From NCBI RefSeq assembly GCF_004004555.2, contig NZ_SACP01000004.1, positions 228,962 through 292,961 of the forward strand: 64,000 bases of DNA, read 5' to 3'. The position numbers were made by a program, and so were the translations under genes. This document shows positions 1-9,559 of this stretch, piece after piece; the stretch's first letter is position 1; each line of letters opens with the position of its first letter. Source of the DNA: Methylobacterium oryzihabitans (GTDB taxonomy: Bacteria > Pseudomonadota > Alphaproteobacteria > Rhizobiales > Beijerinckiaceae). The notes below the pieces were generated by a model. The model made no database searches. It saw only the letters and a list, made by a program, of their open reading frames with translations, and was not told the origin of the DNA.

Positions 1-486
1 GGTGGTGAGGCCGGAGGCGACGCTGCCCGCGACCGTGCCGGCGACGGCGGCGGTCTCGCCGGCCGGGCGCCCGGCGGCGAGGATGCGGGCGATGCCGAGG
101 CCGCCGGCCCGGGTGATCTGGCCGCTGACCTGCTCGGCCATCATCGACTTCCAGTACGAGCCGGCGGTGCCCTTGCCGAACACCGCGGTGGCGTTCTTCG
201 GCAGCATCGACTCGATGAAGTTCTGCAGCACGAACGCCTCGAACTGCTTGTAGGGACCGCCGGCCTTGGCCCCCGGCCCGGCCGTGGCGGCGCCGTTCTG
301 GAGCGTCGTCAGGGTGCCGCGGGCGTCCGACGGCATGTGCGTCGACAGGCCGGCCTCGCGGATCGCGTCGTCGAACGTGCCGGCGGTCCCGGTCGTCGAC
401 AGCCGCGACGCCGCCTCCTGGTAGCGGGCGGGGTCGGCGGCGCGCGCGACGTCCAGCACGATGTCCGACAGCGGTTTGATGCTCAT
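1..486 (-). CDS. flgJ: Rod-binding FlgJ-like protein (partial, C-terminus outside window)
   Basis: The frame opens with ATG at 486 and stays open to base 1, so only the first 162 codons are present. The N-terminus reads MSIKPLSDIVLDVARAADP. The middle holds a FEAFVLQNFIESMLP stretch followed by GSYWKSMMAEQVSGQI, which is the signature of the FlgJ N-terminal rod-binding (rod-capping) domain. In the FlgJ family this domain assembles the flagellar rod in the periplasm; alphaproteobacterial versions usually lack the muramidase domain. It is the last visible gene of the flagellar cluster and lies 111 bp after the FliJ-like gene, so it is probably co-transcribed. Whether a peptidoglycan hydrolase domain follows cannot be seen. 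Confidence 0.85.
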   Translation of the reverse strand, partial: MSIKPLSDIVLDVARAADPARYQEAASRLSTTGTAGTFDDAIREAGLSTHMPSDARGTLTTLQNGAATAGPGAKAGGPYKQFEAFVLQNFIESMLPKNATAVFGKGTAGSYWKSMMAEQVSGQITRAGGLGIARILAAGRPAGETAAVAGTVAGSVASGLTT

Positions 487-597
487 GGCCGGCCCTGGGG
501 CGTGAACGAGAATCCGACGAGCGGGCCGCGAGCGCCGGGGCGGCCCCTCCCCTCCCGTCTAGCCGGGCTGGCTTGAGGGAGGCTTGCGCCCCGGCCG

Positions 598-1002
598 CTA
601 CTCGGGCGCGCGCGCGCGCCGGGCGACGATGGCGTCGAGGCGCTCGAGGGCCTCGCGGCGCTCGTCCTCGCGCCGGCCCTCCGCCGCGAGGTGCACGACG
701 CGGCGCTCGCTGCGCTTCTGCTCCAGGGCATGCTCCCGCGCCGCCGCCTCCTGGCGCGCCGCCAGCGCGTCGGCCGCCGCCGCGTCGCGGGCGAGCGCCT
801 TGAGCCGTCGGGCGGCCGCGTCGAGGAAGAGGCCGTGCAGCGGTCCCTCCTGCGACAGCCGGGCCATCAGCTCGGCCTCCGAGTCGCGGATCGCCGCGGC
901 CTGCCGGCGGGTCGCGGCGAGCTCCCACTCGGCGGCGCGGCGCATCTGCTCCTGCACCGCCAGCAGCCGTTCGACCCGGGCGAGGCGGTCCTTGGCGCTC
1001 AC
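598..1002 (-). CDS. Coiled-coil FliJ-like flagellar protein
   Basis: This 134-aa protein is almost entirely charged alpha-helix, rich in Ala, Arg and Glu, with no membrane segment or signal peptide. It starts with GTG at 1002, three bases after the fliR stop, so translational coupling with fliR is likely. Size, predicted coiled coil and position resemble FliJ-type export chaperones that regulate the FliI ATPase in the cytoplasm, but no diagnostic residue was recognised, so FliJ is an inference from context. An unrelated rhizobial flagellar coiled-coil protein is the alternative. Confidence 0.7.
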   Translation of the reverse strand: MSAKDRLARVERLLAVQEQMRRAAEWELAATRRQAAAIRDSEAELMARLSQEGPLHGLFLDAAARRLKALARDAAAADALAARQEAAAREHALEQKRSERRVVHLAAEGRREDERREALERLDAIVARRARAPE

Positions 1003-1005
1003 CCC

Positions 1006-1767
1006 TCAGCCCCGCCGCAGCCAGGACGCGTAGGCGGTGAGGAACTGGGTCATGAACTCCGTCGAGGTCGCGTAGAGCAGGAGCAGGCCGCCGGCCATCA
1101 GGAACGGCGTCGCGATGAAGAACACCGGCACCTGCGGCGTGAGCTTGTTGGCGAAGCCGAGCGCGAGGTTGACGACGATCGAGTAGGCGATGAACGGCGA
1201 GCCGATGCGCAGGCCCATCACGAACACCGCGCCGATCTGGTCGGTGACCTGGACCAGCGACGCCTGCGCGCCGAGCCCGCTGCCGGGCGGGATGCGGTCG
1301 TAGGAATCGACGATGCCGCGCACCAGCTCCCAGTGCAGGTCGGCGGCGAACGTCAGCGCGGTCGCGGCGAGCATCAGGAGGGCGCCGAAGCCCGGGACCG
1401 GCTCGCCTTCGAGGGGCGTGCCCGGGATGACGCCGAAGCCCGCCGCCGTCGCCATCGCGGTGACGATGCTCTCGAGCACGAACAGGAAGATCCGCCCGAG
1501 CAGCCCGATCACGAAGCCGGTCAGCGATTCGACGACGATCCAGGCCAGGGTGACCGCCGGGACCTGATCGGAGAGCCGGGCCTGGAAGCCGGGCAGCACG
1601 ACGGGGGCGACGGCGAGGGAGACCGCGAAGGCGACGAACAGCCGGATCTGGGCCGGGATCCGGGTGCTGGAGAAGCCCGGCACCACCATCAGGCAGGCGC
1701 CGATGCGGCAGAAGATCAGGAACGCCGCCAGCACGGTGTTCTGGCCGAGCAGCGCGAAGGCGCTCAC
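1006..1767 (-). CDS. fliR: Flagellar export gate protein FliR
   Basis: This 253-aa polytopic membrane protein is an export-gate subunit of the flagellar type III secretion apparatus. It works with FliP and FliQ in the basal-body membrane and has the usual family length. The N-terminus ([16 protein letters not shown]) and the glycine-rich [14 protein letters not shown] stretch are typical of FliR/SpaR/YscT proteins. The start is the GTG at 1767-1765, overlapping the flhA stop by four bases (GTGA), which implies translational coupling. The frame also stays open upstream inside flhA, but that extension is only the out-of-frame shadow of flhA. Confidence 0.93.
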   Translation of the reverse strand: MSAFALLGQNTVLAAFLIFCRIGACLMVVPGFSSTRIPAQIRLFVAFAVSLAVAPVVLPGFQARLSDQVPAVTLAWIVVESLTGFVIGLLGRIFLFVLESIVTAMATAAGFGVIPGTPLEGEPVPGFGALLMLAATALTFAADLHWELVRGIVDSYDRIPPGSGLGAQASLVQVTDQIGAVFVMGLRIGSPFIAYSIVVNLALGFANKLTPQVPVFFIATPFLMAGGLLLLYATSTEFMTQFLTAYASWLRRG

Positions 1768-3884
1768 GAGATCGTCCCGAGGGACTTGATCTCGACGCCG
1801 CGGGCGATCTCGAGGTGCGACAGCACCGGAAGGGTCGGGAACATGCGCTCGACGATCATCCGCACATAGGGCCGGGCGTCGGGCGCGGTGACAAGGGCGA
1901 AGCCGTGGGTCTCCTTCTGGCGGGCGCGGATCGCCGCCGAGGCCTCGGTGCCGAACTGCTCGACGAGGCGCGGGTCGATGTCGAACTCGACCACCTCGCC
2001 CTTGGCGTCGCGCTTGAGGCTCTGGTGGAACGACAGGTCCCAGCGGCTGCCGAGGCGCAGCACGCTGAGCACCCCGTCCTCGGCGAGGTCGCCGCAGATC
2101 TGCTGCGCCACCCGCATCCGCACGTGCTCGGCGATCTGCTCGGCCCGGCGCGCATGCGGCGAGATCTCGGCCACCGCCTCCAGGATCAGGTGCAGGTTGC
2201 GGATCGAGACCCGCTCGGCGAGCAGCAGCTTGAGCACCGCCTGGAGGCTCGACTGCGAGATCTGCGACGGGCAGATCTCGTCGAGCAGGCGCTTGTACTC
2301 GGGGTCGAGGCGGTCGATGAGGCCGCGCATGTCCTTGTAGGACAGGAGGTGGGGCAGGTTGTTGCGGATCACCTCGGACAGGTGGGTGAGGATCACCGAG
2401 GCGCCGTCGACCGGCTCGAGCCCGGCGCGGCGGACCTCGTGGCCGTAGGATTCGAGCACCCACAGCGCCTTGAGGCCGAAGGCCGGCTCGCGCACCTCCT
2501 CGCCCGGCACGTCCGGCATCGGCCCGTCGCCGACCACCACCAGCACCTCGCCGGGCCGGGTCTCGTGGGTCGCCGCGAGGGTGCCGTGGATGCGGATCTG
2601 GTAGGAGCGCGGCGGCAGCGACAGGCTGTCGGTGAGCTTGATGTCGGGGACGACGAAGCCGTACTGGATCGCGAACTTGCGCCGCATCTTGGCGACCCGG
2701 TGGCCGAGCTCGGCGCGGGAGTTCTGGAGCTGGCCGGAGAGCTGGCGGCCGAGCAGCAGCTCGACCTCCGGGGTCTTCAGCGCCTCCTTGACCGAATCGC
2801 GGGCGGTGGCCTGGCTCTTCGCCTCCTCCTCCTCGGCGAGCCGGCGCACCGCCTCGGCCTCCTCGGCGGCGCGCCGGCGCGGGATGACGACCGCGACGAA
2901 GCCCATCAGCAGGCCGAGCGCGGTGAACGGCACCAGCGGCAGGCCCGGCACCAGGGCGAACACCCCCATCAGCCCGGCCGCGACCATCAGGGCGCGGGGA
3001 TAGGCGCCGAGCTGGCCGAGCACCGCCCGCTCGGTCGAGCCGCGGGTGCCGCCCTTCGACACCAGCAGGCCGGCGGCGAGCGAGACGATGAGGGCGGGAA
3101 TCTGCGAGACGAGGCCGTCGCCGACCGACAGCTTGGTGAACACGTCGGCGGCGGTGGCGAGCGCCATGCCGTGACGGGTGGTGCCGATGATGATGCCGCC
3201 GAAGATGTTGACCGCGATGATGATGAGCGAGGCCACCGCCTCGCCGCGGACGAACTTCGAGGCGCCGTCCATGGCGCCGAAGAACGCGCTCTCCTCCTCC
3301 AGCTCGCGCCGCCGGCGCTGCGCCTCCTTCTCGTCGACCAGCCCGGCATTGAGATCGGCGTCGATCGCCATCTGCTTGCCGGGGATCGCGTCGAGGGTGA
3401 AGCGGGCGCCGACCTCGGCGATGCGGGTCGCGCCCTTGGTGATGACGAGGAAGTTGACCGTGATGAGGATCGCGAAGACCACGATCCCGATCACGAAGTC
3501 GCCGCTCATCACGAACTGCGAGAAGCCCTGGATGACGTGGCCGGCGGCGTCGACCCCGGTCTGGCCGTTGGCGAGGATCAGCCGGGTCGTGGCGATGCCG
3601 AGCGCCAGCCGCAGCAGCGTGGCGATGAGCAGCACGGTCGGGAAGGCGGAGAATTCGAGCGGCTTCTGGATCCAGAGCGCGACCATCAGGATCAGCACCG
3701 ACAGGGCGATCGAGAAGGCGAGCCCGACATCGATGAGCAAAGCCGGCACCGGCAGGAACAGCACCGCCAGGATGCAGACCACGCCGACCGCGAAGCCGAC
3801 GTCCCGCCTCGAGCGCGGCTCCACCGCCGCCACCGCTCCCAGCACCGCCATCCCGGACACGCCCCCGCTCACCGACGCCGGCAT
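1764..3884 (-). CDS. flhA: Flagellar export gate protein FlhA
   Basis: At 706 aa this has the normal FlhA length. Residues about 25-330 carry the hydrophobic segments and the conserved cytoplasmic loop with [20 protein letters not shown] and [12 protein letters not shown], the FHIPEP family signature. The C-terminal half is the cytoplasmic ring domain that docks chaperone-substrate complexes. FlhA uses the proton-motive force to drive export of flagellar subunits. It starts with ATG at 3884, 35 bp after the fliQ stop, and is followed by the overlapping fliR. Confidence 0.97.
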   Translation of the reverse strand: MPASVSGGVSGMAVLGAVAAVEPRSRRDVGFAVGVVCILAVLFLPVPALLIDVGLAFSIALSVLILMVALWIQKPLEFSAFPTVLLIATLLRLALGIATTRLILANGQTGVDAAGHVIQGFSQFVMSGDFVIGIVVFAILITVNFLVITKGATRIAEVGARFTLDAIPGKQMAIDADLNAGLVDEKEAQRRRRELEEESAFFGAMDGASKFVRGEAVASLIIIAVNIFGGIIIGTTRHGMALATAADVFTKLSVGDGLVSQIPALIVSLAAGLLVSKGGTRGSTERAVLGQLGAYPRALMVAAGLMGVFALVPGLPLVPFTALGLLMGFVAVVIPRRRAAEEAEAVRRLAEEEEAKSQATARDSVKEALKTPEVELLLGRQLSGQLQNSRAELGHRVAKMRRKFAIQYGFVVPDIKLTDSLSLPPRSYQIRIHGTLAATHETRPGEVLVVVGDGPMPDVPGEEVREPAFGLKALWVLESYGHEVRRAGLEPVDGASVILTHLSEVIRNNLPHLLSYKDMRGLIDRLDPEYKRLLDEICPSQISQSSLQAVLKLLLAERVSIRNLHLILEAVAEISPHARRAEQIAEHVRMRVAQQICGDLAEDGVLSVLRLGSRWDLSFHQSLKRDAKGEVVEFDIDPRLVEQFGTEASAAIRARQKETHGFALVTAPDARPYVRMIVERMFPTLPVLSHLEIARGVEIKSLGTIS

Positions 3885-3919
3885 GATCGGCCCGCAAGCT
3901 TGCGCGAGCCTCGCGGCGA

Positions 3920-4186
3920 TCAGAACCCGGTGACGATCCGGCCGTAGGTCGCCTCGGTGAAGGCGTAGATCTGGGTGCCGACGAACGATCCGGTCATCAG
4001 CAGCACGAGCAGGATCACCAGGATCTTCGGCACGAAGGTCAGGGTGACCTCCTGGATCTGGGTCAGGGCCTGGACCAGGGCGACCACGATGCCGACCGCC
4101 ATCGCGGCGCCGACCGCGGGGCCCGACCCGATGATGACGGTCCAGATCGCCTGGCGGACCAGTTCGAGGGCGTCGACCTCGTTCAC
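3920..4186 (-). CDS. fliQ: Flagellar export gate protein FliQ
   Basis: This 88-aa protein has two long hydrophobic segments around an Ala/Gly-rich turn, with the [12 protein letters not shown] motif typical of FliQ/SpaQ. It forms part of the FliPQR export gate in the inner membrane. The start is GTG at 4186 ([15 protein letters not shown]). It sits between flgD and flhA, the usual rhizobial order. Confidence 0.95.
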   Translation of the reverse strand: MNEVDALELVRQAIWTVIIGSGPAVGAAMAVGIVVALVQALTQIQEVTLTFVPKILVILLVLLMTGSFVGTQIYAFTEATYGRIVTGF

Positions 4187-4189
4187 GGC

Positions 4190-4252
4190 CGCCTCCCGCC
4201 CGGGCGCGTCGGGCGCCTCCCGCCCACGCGCGTCACGCCCACGGGCGTCACG
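4190..4252 (-). repeat. Short GC-rich direct repeats in the flgD-fliQ spacer
   Basis: The spacer consists of degenerate repeats: a block beginning GCCTCCCGCCC occurs twice, followed by two blocks containing CGTCACGCCCAC/CGTCACGAC. It separates the flgD stop from the fliQ GTG start. It may be only slippage-derived spacer sequence. Confidence 0.5.
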
Positions 4253-4661
4253 ACACCACCACGCCGGAGCCGAGGAGCAGCTCCCGGCCGTCGGCGAGCT
4301 GGGCCACGGCGCCGTCGCTGGTCAGCTTGACCGAGGCGACCGCCCCCGCGACCGTCCCGTCGGCCGAGGTGACGGTGCGGCCGATGATGCCGTCGGCCTG
4401 CGACAGGTAGGACGACGACAGCAGCGAATCGAGCTTCTGGTTCATCTTGGTGCTCTGCTCGACCTCCGAGAAGGTGGCGAGCTGGCCCATGTAGTCCGTC
4501 GAGTCCATCGGCTTGGTCGGATCCTGGTTCTTGAGCTGCGCCAGGAGCAGCTTCAGGAACGCGTCGGAGCCGAGCGACGACATCGCGGCGCTTCCGGCCC
4601 TGGTCGCGGTGCCGGCGGTGCTGGTCGTCGTGGCCGCGGTCGTGGCGGGGACGGTGGTCAT
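4248..4661 (-). CDS. flgD: Flagellar hook assembly (cap) protein FlgD
   Basis: This 137-aa protein carries the conserved FlgD core: FLKLLLAQLKNQDPTKPMDS then QLATFSEVEQSTKMNQKLD. FlgD caps the growing hook and promotes FlgE polymerisation. The protein is short, as in rhizobia, ending soon after a GRTV/ADGTVAGAV region, so the large C-terminal Ig-like domain of enteric FlgD is absent or minimal. The low-complexity Thr/Ala N-terminus fits an unfolded export signal. Starts with ATG at 4661. Confidence 0.94.
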   Translation of the reverse strand: MTTVPATTAATTTSTAGTATRAGSAAMSSLGSDAFLKLLLAQLKNQDPTKPMDSTDYMGQLATFSEVEQSTKMNQKLDSLLSSSYLSQADGIIGRTVTSADGTVAGAVASVKLTSDGAVAQLADGRELLLGSGVVVS

Positions 4662-4743
4662 GGGCGGGCTCTCTCGTCGCGGGGATCGCGCGGCGCCGGC
4701 GGCTCGCGCCGGCGCCGAATCGGTCGTCCGCGCCGCCAGGATA

Positions 4744-5163
4744 TCAGGCGGCGCGGGTCGGGGTCTCGGGCATCGACGGCGCGCCGCCGGCGAGCACCGT
4801 GGCCTCGGCCGGATAGAGGCCGCGGATCACCTTGAGCGCCTCGAACGGCCGCTCGGCCTCGATCATCGCCGCCGCGTTGCGCAGGCCGTGCAGGATCTCG
4901 GCGTTGACGAAGGTCGCCATCAGCGCCGCGTCGAGCCGGCGGTAGACGGCGCGGGCCTCCTCGGCCCGGGCGGGCTCGATCAGCATCGTCTGCGCCGCGA
5001 AGTAGAGCTGGCGCAGGGGCGTCGTCGCCTCCTCGGGCTGGATGACGTGGTTCTCCAGGAGGAAGGTGGCGTCGTTCATCAGCTCGATCGTCACCTTGCG
5101 GTCGACCCGCAGCACGGCGCCGTTGATGAACACGCGCTCGCCGGCGCGCAGGGAGAGGTTCAT
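4744..5163 (-). CDS. flbT: Flagellin synthesis regulator FlbT
   Basis: FlbT acts after transcription: in Caulobacter it binds flagellin mRNA and represses its translation until the hook is built. The protein opens [20 protein letters not shown], matching the family N-terminus, and includes [20 protein letters not shown] and the C-terminal [14 protein letters not shown]. From ATG 5163 it is 139 aa. A GTG at 5175, four codons upstream and overlapping the flaF stop (GTGA), is an equally possible coupled start. It follows flaF, its usual functional partner. Confidence 0.93.
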   Translation of the reverse strand: MNLSLRAGERVFINGAVLRVDRKVTIELMNDATFLLENHVIQPEEATTPLRQLYFAAQTMLIEPARAEEARAVYRRLDAALMATFVNAEILHGLRNAAAMIEAERPFEALKVIRGLYPAEATVLAGGAPSMPETPTRAA

Positions 5164-5171
5164 CCGCCGGG

Positions 5172-5519
5172 TCACCGCAGGCCGTCCCGGATCGTGCTGT
5201 TGACCTCGATGAGTGCCGCGAGGCTGCGCGTGGGCGTGCGCAGCACCTCGCTCGCCTCGCGCATGCTCCACAGGCCGATCGAGACGAGATCGGCCCGCAG
5301 CCCGTCGGGCAGGCCGTTCTCCGGGCTGATGAGGTCGTCGATGAGGATGTCCCACAGCCGGTGCAGGAAGCTCACCGCCTCGCCGCGATCCTCCAGCCCC
5401 GCCTCGTCGGCGTCGGCGGTGCGCAGCAGGCCGATCGCCCGGTCGAACGCGGCGCGCTCGCGCTCGCGGCAGAGTTCGGAGGAATCCTCGAGGATCTCGG
5501 AATAGGAGAACCGGTACAT
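5172..5519 (-). CDS. flaF: Flagellin assembly/secretion regulator FlaF
   Basis: This 115-aa protein has the conserved FlaF features: an N-terminal REREREAFDRAI-type helix (here [16 protein letters not shown]), then [20 protein letters not shown] and [10 protein letters not shown]. In Caulobacter, FlaF is required for flagellin synthesis and secretion and counteracts FlbT. It starts at ATG 5519 and overlaps the possible GTG start of flbT, so the two are probably made together. Confidence 0.93.
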   Translation of the reverse strand: MYRFSYSEILEDSSELCRERERAAFDRAIGLLRTADADEAGLEDRGEAVSFLHRLWDILIDDLISPENGLPDGLRADLVSIGLWSMREASEVLRTPTRSLAALIEVNSTIRDGLR

Positions 5520-5668
5520 GGTCGATGCTGCCTCGCGTGGGTCAGGCCCGCGGCGCCGTTGCCGGCGCCGCGCGGTGCTCCGGCGCAGCGCCGGCGAAAG
5601 GGTGTCGGGCGGGCCGGCCGCGGGTCGCGGCCTCCCGGAGCCCGGGAACCGTGGTCATCGCTCCCCCG

Positions 5669-6703
5669 TCACAGGTAGTTGACGAGGCTGAGCTGGCGCA
5701 GCTGCGCCGTGAGGTTGTAGGACACCTGGATCTGCTGCTGGATCAGCTGGCCCCGGGTGATCGCCGCCTGCTGGTCGACGCCCTCCAGGTCGTTGAGCTG
5801 GGTGGCGAGCAGGGCGCGCTGGGCGCCCATCCGGGTGTTGGCGGCGGCGACCATCGCCTGCGAGCGGCCGAGATCGGCCTGCACGTCGACGAGCCCGTCG
5901 CTCGCCTTGCCGAGCAGGCCGATGACCCGGTCGGTGACGAGGGTCTGGACCTTGTCCGAGAAGGCGGTCGCGCCGAGGTCGGAGGCCATGACGTAGGCCA
6001 TCGCCAGCATCCGCACCGGCGCGCTGTTGGCGGTGGCCGAGGTCGTGACCGTCTCGGTGGTCGAGATGCGGCTGGTCAGGACGTCGCTCGACGCCGACGA
6101 CCAGTCCGCCTTCCAGCCGGCCTCGTCGAACAGGTCGGCGAAGGCGCCGTCGAGGAACGCCGCCATGTCCGCCTCGCTGATCGAGGCCGCCCGCGGATCG
6201 CCCTGGGGGAAGCCGAAGGCGAGGTCGAAGGCGTCGGCGACCTTCGCCTTGGCCGCGTCGGCGTAGTCCGCCACCGGCTTCTGCTGCGCGTTGGTGCCGG
6301 CGAACAGGTACTGGCCGCCGCTGGCCTTGTTGAGCCCGGCGGTCAGGGCCGCGAGCTGGGTCGCGGCGGTCTCCTTGATCGCCGCGGCGCGCTGGCTCGG
6401 CGTGGTCCCGACCAGGGTCGCGAGCACCGAATCGGCCGCCTTCTGCAGGTCGCTCAGGCTGGCCTGGGTGGTGCTGAGCCGAAGCGACACGAGGCCGTTG
6501 CCGGTCTTGAGCCCGTCGATCTCCTCCATCTCCCGGCGCAGCGCGATGCCGAGGCCGACGCCGTTGCCGAGCGCCAGCCCGACATCGGCGTAGCGGCCGT
6601 CGACGCTCTCCTGGTTGGCCTTGGCGAGCTCGCTCTGGAGCTTGCCGAGACCGGCCCGGGACGAGTTCCACAGGGTCAGGGTCGAGATGAAGCTGGTCTG
6701 CAT
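5669..6703 (-). CDS. flgL: Hook-filament junction protein FlgL (HAP3)
   Basis: This 344-aa secreted protein is flagellin-like at both ends: the N-terminal helix has SLRLSTTQASLSDLQKAADS and the C-terminus has QVSYNLTAQLRQLSLVNYL. The middle contains NKASGGQYLFAGTNAQQKPV, the characteristic FlgL motif. It forms the junction between FlgK and the filament. Starts at ATG 6703; the flgK stop lies at 6708, only four bases upstream, so it is coupled to flgK. Confidence 0.95.
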   Translation of the reverse strand: MQTSFISTLTLWNSSRAGLGKLQSELAKANQESVDGRYADVGLALGNGVGLGIALRREMEEIDGLKTGNGLVSLRLSTTQASLSDLQKAADSVLATLVGTTPSQRAAAIKETAATQLAALTAGLNKASGGQYLFAGTNAQQKPVADYADAAKAKVADAFDLAFGFPQGDPRAASISEADMAAFLDGAFADLFDEAGWKADWSSASSDVLTSRISTTETVTTSATANSAPVRMLAMAYVMASDLGATAFSDKVQTLVTDRVIGLLGKASDGLVDVQADLGRSQAMVAAANTRMGAQRALLATQLNDLEGVDQQAAITRGQLIQQQIQVSYNLTAQLRQLSLVNYL

Positions 6704-6707
6704 GGCC

Positions 6708-8183
6708 TCAGTTCACCGCGTTGAGCAGGATCTTCATCAGGTCGTCGATCACCGAGATCAGCTTCGCCGAGGCGGAGTAGGATTGCTGGAGCTGGAGCGT
6801 CCGCGCGGTCTCGTCGTCGGTGCTGACGCCGGTGGCGGCCGAGAGCGCGCCGGAGGCCTGGTTCAGCAGCGTGGTCTGGTAGTCGACCTCGCCGGTGGCG
6901 GTCTTGCGCCGGGCCTCGATCCAGCCGGCCGAGGTGGTGGCGAAGTCCTGGAGGGTCGCGGCGCCGCCGATCCCGGTGGCGGCGGCGTAGGACCCGGTGC
7001 CCTTCAGGGTCTTCACCAGGGCGTCGAGGCGGCCGGAATAGGCCGCGTCGGTGCCGGCCGCGGCCGGGTTGGCGCGGTAGCCGGCGCCGTTCATGCCGCC
7101 GTCGCGCAGGGTGGCGAGGCTGCCGCCGGCCGCCGGATCGGCGGCCGGGTTGATCCGGATCGCGGTGGCGAGGCCGGCGTCACTCCCGGGCAGCACCGCG
7201 GCGCCGCCGGTGGTGAACACGCCGGAGGTGAACAGGCCGGCGCGGGCGGGCCCGGGCGGGGTGGTGGTGCTGGTCTCGGCGAAGGCCCGGATCAGCGTGC
7301 CGGCCATCGCGTCGAGCTGCGCCTCGTAGGTGGTCGCGACCGTGTCGCGCAGCTCCGCCAGCCCGGCGATGCGGCCGCCCTGCAGCGGCATCGGCGAGCC
7401 CGGGCCGGTGACCGCGACCCCGTCGATCATCACCGCGGCGCCGACCGTGCCGGGGTTGTAGACCGCGGTCGCCGCGAAGCTGACCGTGCGCGCCGCCCGG
7501 TCGAACAGCGGCACGCCGCTGTCGGTGTAGACCGCCAGATCGCCGCCGGCGCGGGCGACGGTGGTGATGCCGACCTCCTCCGACAGCTTGGCGAGGATGC
7601 GGTCGCGGTTGTCGAGGTCGTCGCTGATGTCGCCCCCGCTCACCGTCCCCTTCATCACCGCGCGGTTGGCGAGGTCGAACTGGGCGAGCAGGTCGTTGAT
7701 CCGGGCGACCGAGTCGCGGATCGCGGTGTCGGCGTCGCGGCGCACGGTCTGCACCGCGCCCGCCGCCCGGTTGAGGCTGCCGGCGAGGTCGCTCGCCCTG
7801 TCGAGGAGCGAGCGGGCGAGGTCGCCGTTGTCGGGGGCGTTGGCGGAGGATTGCAGGGCGGTGGCGAAGGCCGCGACCTTCGCCGCCGGCGAGGCCGCGT
7901 CGTCCGGGTCGCCCACCGTCTGCTGCAGGCTGGTGAGGCCGCCGAGCAGCGCCTCGCGGCTCGCCAGCGACGAGGTGCCGTCGAGCATGCGGGCGAACAG
8001 GGCGTCGTCGCTTGCCCGGCGCACCGCCACCGAGGCGCCGCCGCCGCCCGAGACCACGGTCGCGACCTTGCGCGAATAGGTCGGATCGGTCGCCCCGGCG
8101 CTGTTGCGCGCCGAGACCGCGATCTGCGTCGCGTTGGCGAGCAGCGACGAGCGGGCGGTGTTGAGGGCGAGGGAGAGACCCAT
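6708..8183 (-). CDS. flgK: Hook-filament junction protein FlgK (HAP1)
   Basis: This 491-aa protein starts MGLSLALNTARSSLLANATQ. It ends in the coiled-coil tail ETARTLQLQQSYSASAKLIS followed by VIDDLMKILLNAVN, the FlgK C-terminal signature of axial proteins. LDNRDRILAKLSEEVGI is the conserved FlgK central motif. It is exported through the type III gate and joins hook to filament. It lies between flgE (46 bp) and flgL (4 bp). Confidence 0.95.
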   Translation of the reverse strand: MGLSLALNTARSSLLANATQIAVSARNSAGATDPTYSRKVATVVSGGGGASVAVRRASDDALFARMLDGTSSLASREALLGGLTSLQQTVGDPDDAASPAAKVAAFATALQSSANAPDNGDLARSLLDRASDLAGSLNRAAGAVQTVRRDADTAIRDSVARINDLLAQFDLANRAVMKGTVSGGDISDDLDNRDRILAKLSEEVGITTVARAGGDLAVYTDSGVPLFDRAARTVSFAATAVYNPGTVGAAVMIDGVAVTGPGSPMPLQGGRIAGLAELRDTVATTYEAQLDAMAGTLIRAFAETSTTTPPGPARAGLFTSGVFTTGGAAVLPGSDAGLATAIRINPAADPAAGGSLATLRDGGMNGAGYRANPAAAGTDAAYSGRLDALVKTLKGTGSYAAATGIGGAATLQDFATTSAGWIEARRKTATGEVDYQTTLLNQASGALSAATGVSTDDETARTLQLQQSYSASAKLISVIDDLMKILLNAVN

Positions 8184-8229
8184 CGACAGGTTCCGGAGCA
8201 GGGGTGAGCGGCGGGTGAGCCGGCGGAGG

Positions 8230-9486
8230 CTACCGCTTCAGGTTCATCAGGATCTCGAGCAGGTCGTTGCCGGTCGAGAACACCTTCGAGTTGGCGGTGT
8301 AGACCGTCTGCGCCTCGATCATCGCGGTCAGCTCGGTGCTGACGTCGACGTTGGACGCTTCGAGCGAGCCCGACTTGACCTTGCCGAAGCCGCCGGCGCC
8401 GGCGAAGCCGATCTGGAGGTCGCCGCTGGTGGTGCTGGTGGTGTAGACGTTGCCGGCCTTCGGATCGAGGTTGTCGGGGCTGTCGACCGTGGCGACCGGC
8501 ACCTTGAACGCGGCGAGGCGGCTGCCGTCGTCGTAGACCGCGTAGACCGTGCCGTCGGGGTCGAACTGGGCCGACTTCACCGCGCTCGGCGCCTTGCCGT
8601 CGGCGGCTCCCTTCAGGCTGTAGTCGCCGGCGAGGTTGGTCAGGGTGCTGAAGTCGAACGACAGCGTGCGCCCGCCGACCGGGATGCCGATATCCGTGGT
8701 CGTCAGCGCGCCGCCGCCGGGGGCGGTCGCGGTGGCGAGCTGGCCGCTGGCGTTGAAGCCGAGGGTCGCGGTCGCCAGCCAGGCGTTGCCCGACGCGTTG
8801 TAGACCCGCGCGGTCCAGTTGTTGGCGCCGTTGTTCGTCATGTAGACGTCGAGGGTTACCTTAGCCCCCTGGGGATCGTAGGTGAGGATCGAGGTCTTCT
8901 TGGCGTAGCCGTAGGTCGTCGCCGTGCCGCTCTCCGTCGAGGGCGGCGTCGTGGCGGTGTTGGTCGCGGTCGCGTCGAGGTTGCCGCCGAACAGGCCGGA
9001 CTTCGATGCCGTCGCCTGCATGGCGAACTGGTTCATGTTGACCGGCACCAGCCCGTCGGTGCTGTTGAGGGTCGGCACCGCCGGACCCGTCGAGAGGTCG
9101 TACCCGGTCAGGGCGAAGCCGGCGGCGTTGACGTAGTTGCCGGACTCGCCGTCCTTCACGAAGTTGCCGGCGCGGGTGAGGACCTTCACGCCGGCCGGGT
9201 CCTGCACGACGAAGAAGCCGTTGCCCTCGATCGCGAGGTCGCTCGTCGAGGTGGTGGTGGTGTTGACCCCGCCCTCGGTGACCGCGCGCCGCACCGTGGT
9301 CTCGACCGCGCCGGAATTGTAAGTGCCGGTGGCGCCGCCGTCGACGAGCAGCGACGAGAACTCGGTCGAGGCGCGCTTGTAGCCGGTGGTGCCGGAATTC
9401 TGCACGTTCTCGGCGACGGTGCTGATCCGGTTGGTCTGCGCGCCCATGCCCGACACGCCGGTGCGGAGCACTCCCAGGAGACTCAT
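8230..9486 (-). CDS. flgE: Flagellar hook protein FlgE
   Basis: At 418 aa this fits rhizobial FlgE. It has the axial-family N-terminus MSLLGVLRTGVSGMGAQTNR with NVQNSGTTGYKRA, the EGNGFFVVQDPAG beta motif, and the C-terminus SGSLEASNVDVSTELTAMIE ending in LLEILMNLKR. It polymerises to form the hook. Starts at ATG 9486, 73 bp after the fliI stop. Confidence 0.95.
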   Translation of the reverse strand: MSLLGVLRTGVSGMGAQTNRISTVAENVQNSGTTGYKRASTEFSSLLVDGGATGTYNSGAVETTVRRAVTEGGVNTTTTSTSDLAIEGNGFFVVQDPAGVKVLTRAGNFVKDGESGNYVNAAGFALTGYDLSTGPAVPTLNSTDGLVPVNMNQFAMQATASKSGLFGGNLDATATNTATTPPSTESGTATTYGYAKKTSILTYDPQGAKVTLDVYMTNNGANNWTARVYNASGNAWLATATLGFNASGQLATATAPGGGALTTTDIGIPVGGRTLSFDFSTLTNLAGDYSLKGAADGKAPSAVKSAQFDPDGTVYAVYDDGSRLAAFKVPVATVDSPDNLDPKAGNVYTTSTTSGDLQIGFAGAGGFGKVKSGSLEASNVDVSTELTAMIEAQTVYTANSKVFSTGNDLLEILMNLKR

Positions 9487-9559
9487 GTCGTGACCTCGAT
9501 ATTCGGAGACTGGCGGTGATTGAGGGGGTGTTCGGCTTGTGCGGGGCTGGAGCGGGCGG

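Noticed and set aside
1006..3897. A 963-codon frame suggesting a longer FliR or an FlhA-FliR fusion
   Set aside because: The first 700 codons are flhA read in another frame (Arg-rich and without motifs); real FliR starts at GTG 1767, overlapping the flhA stop.
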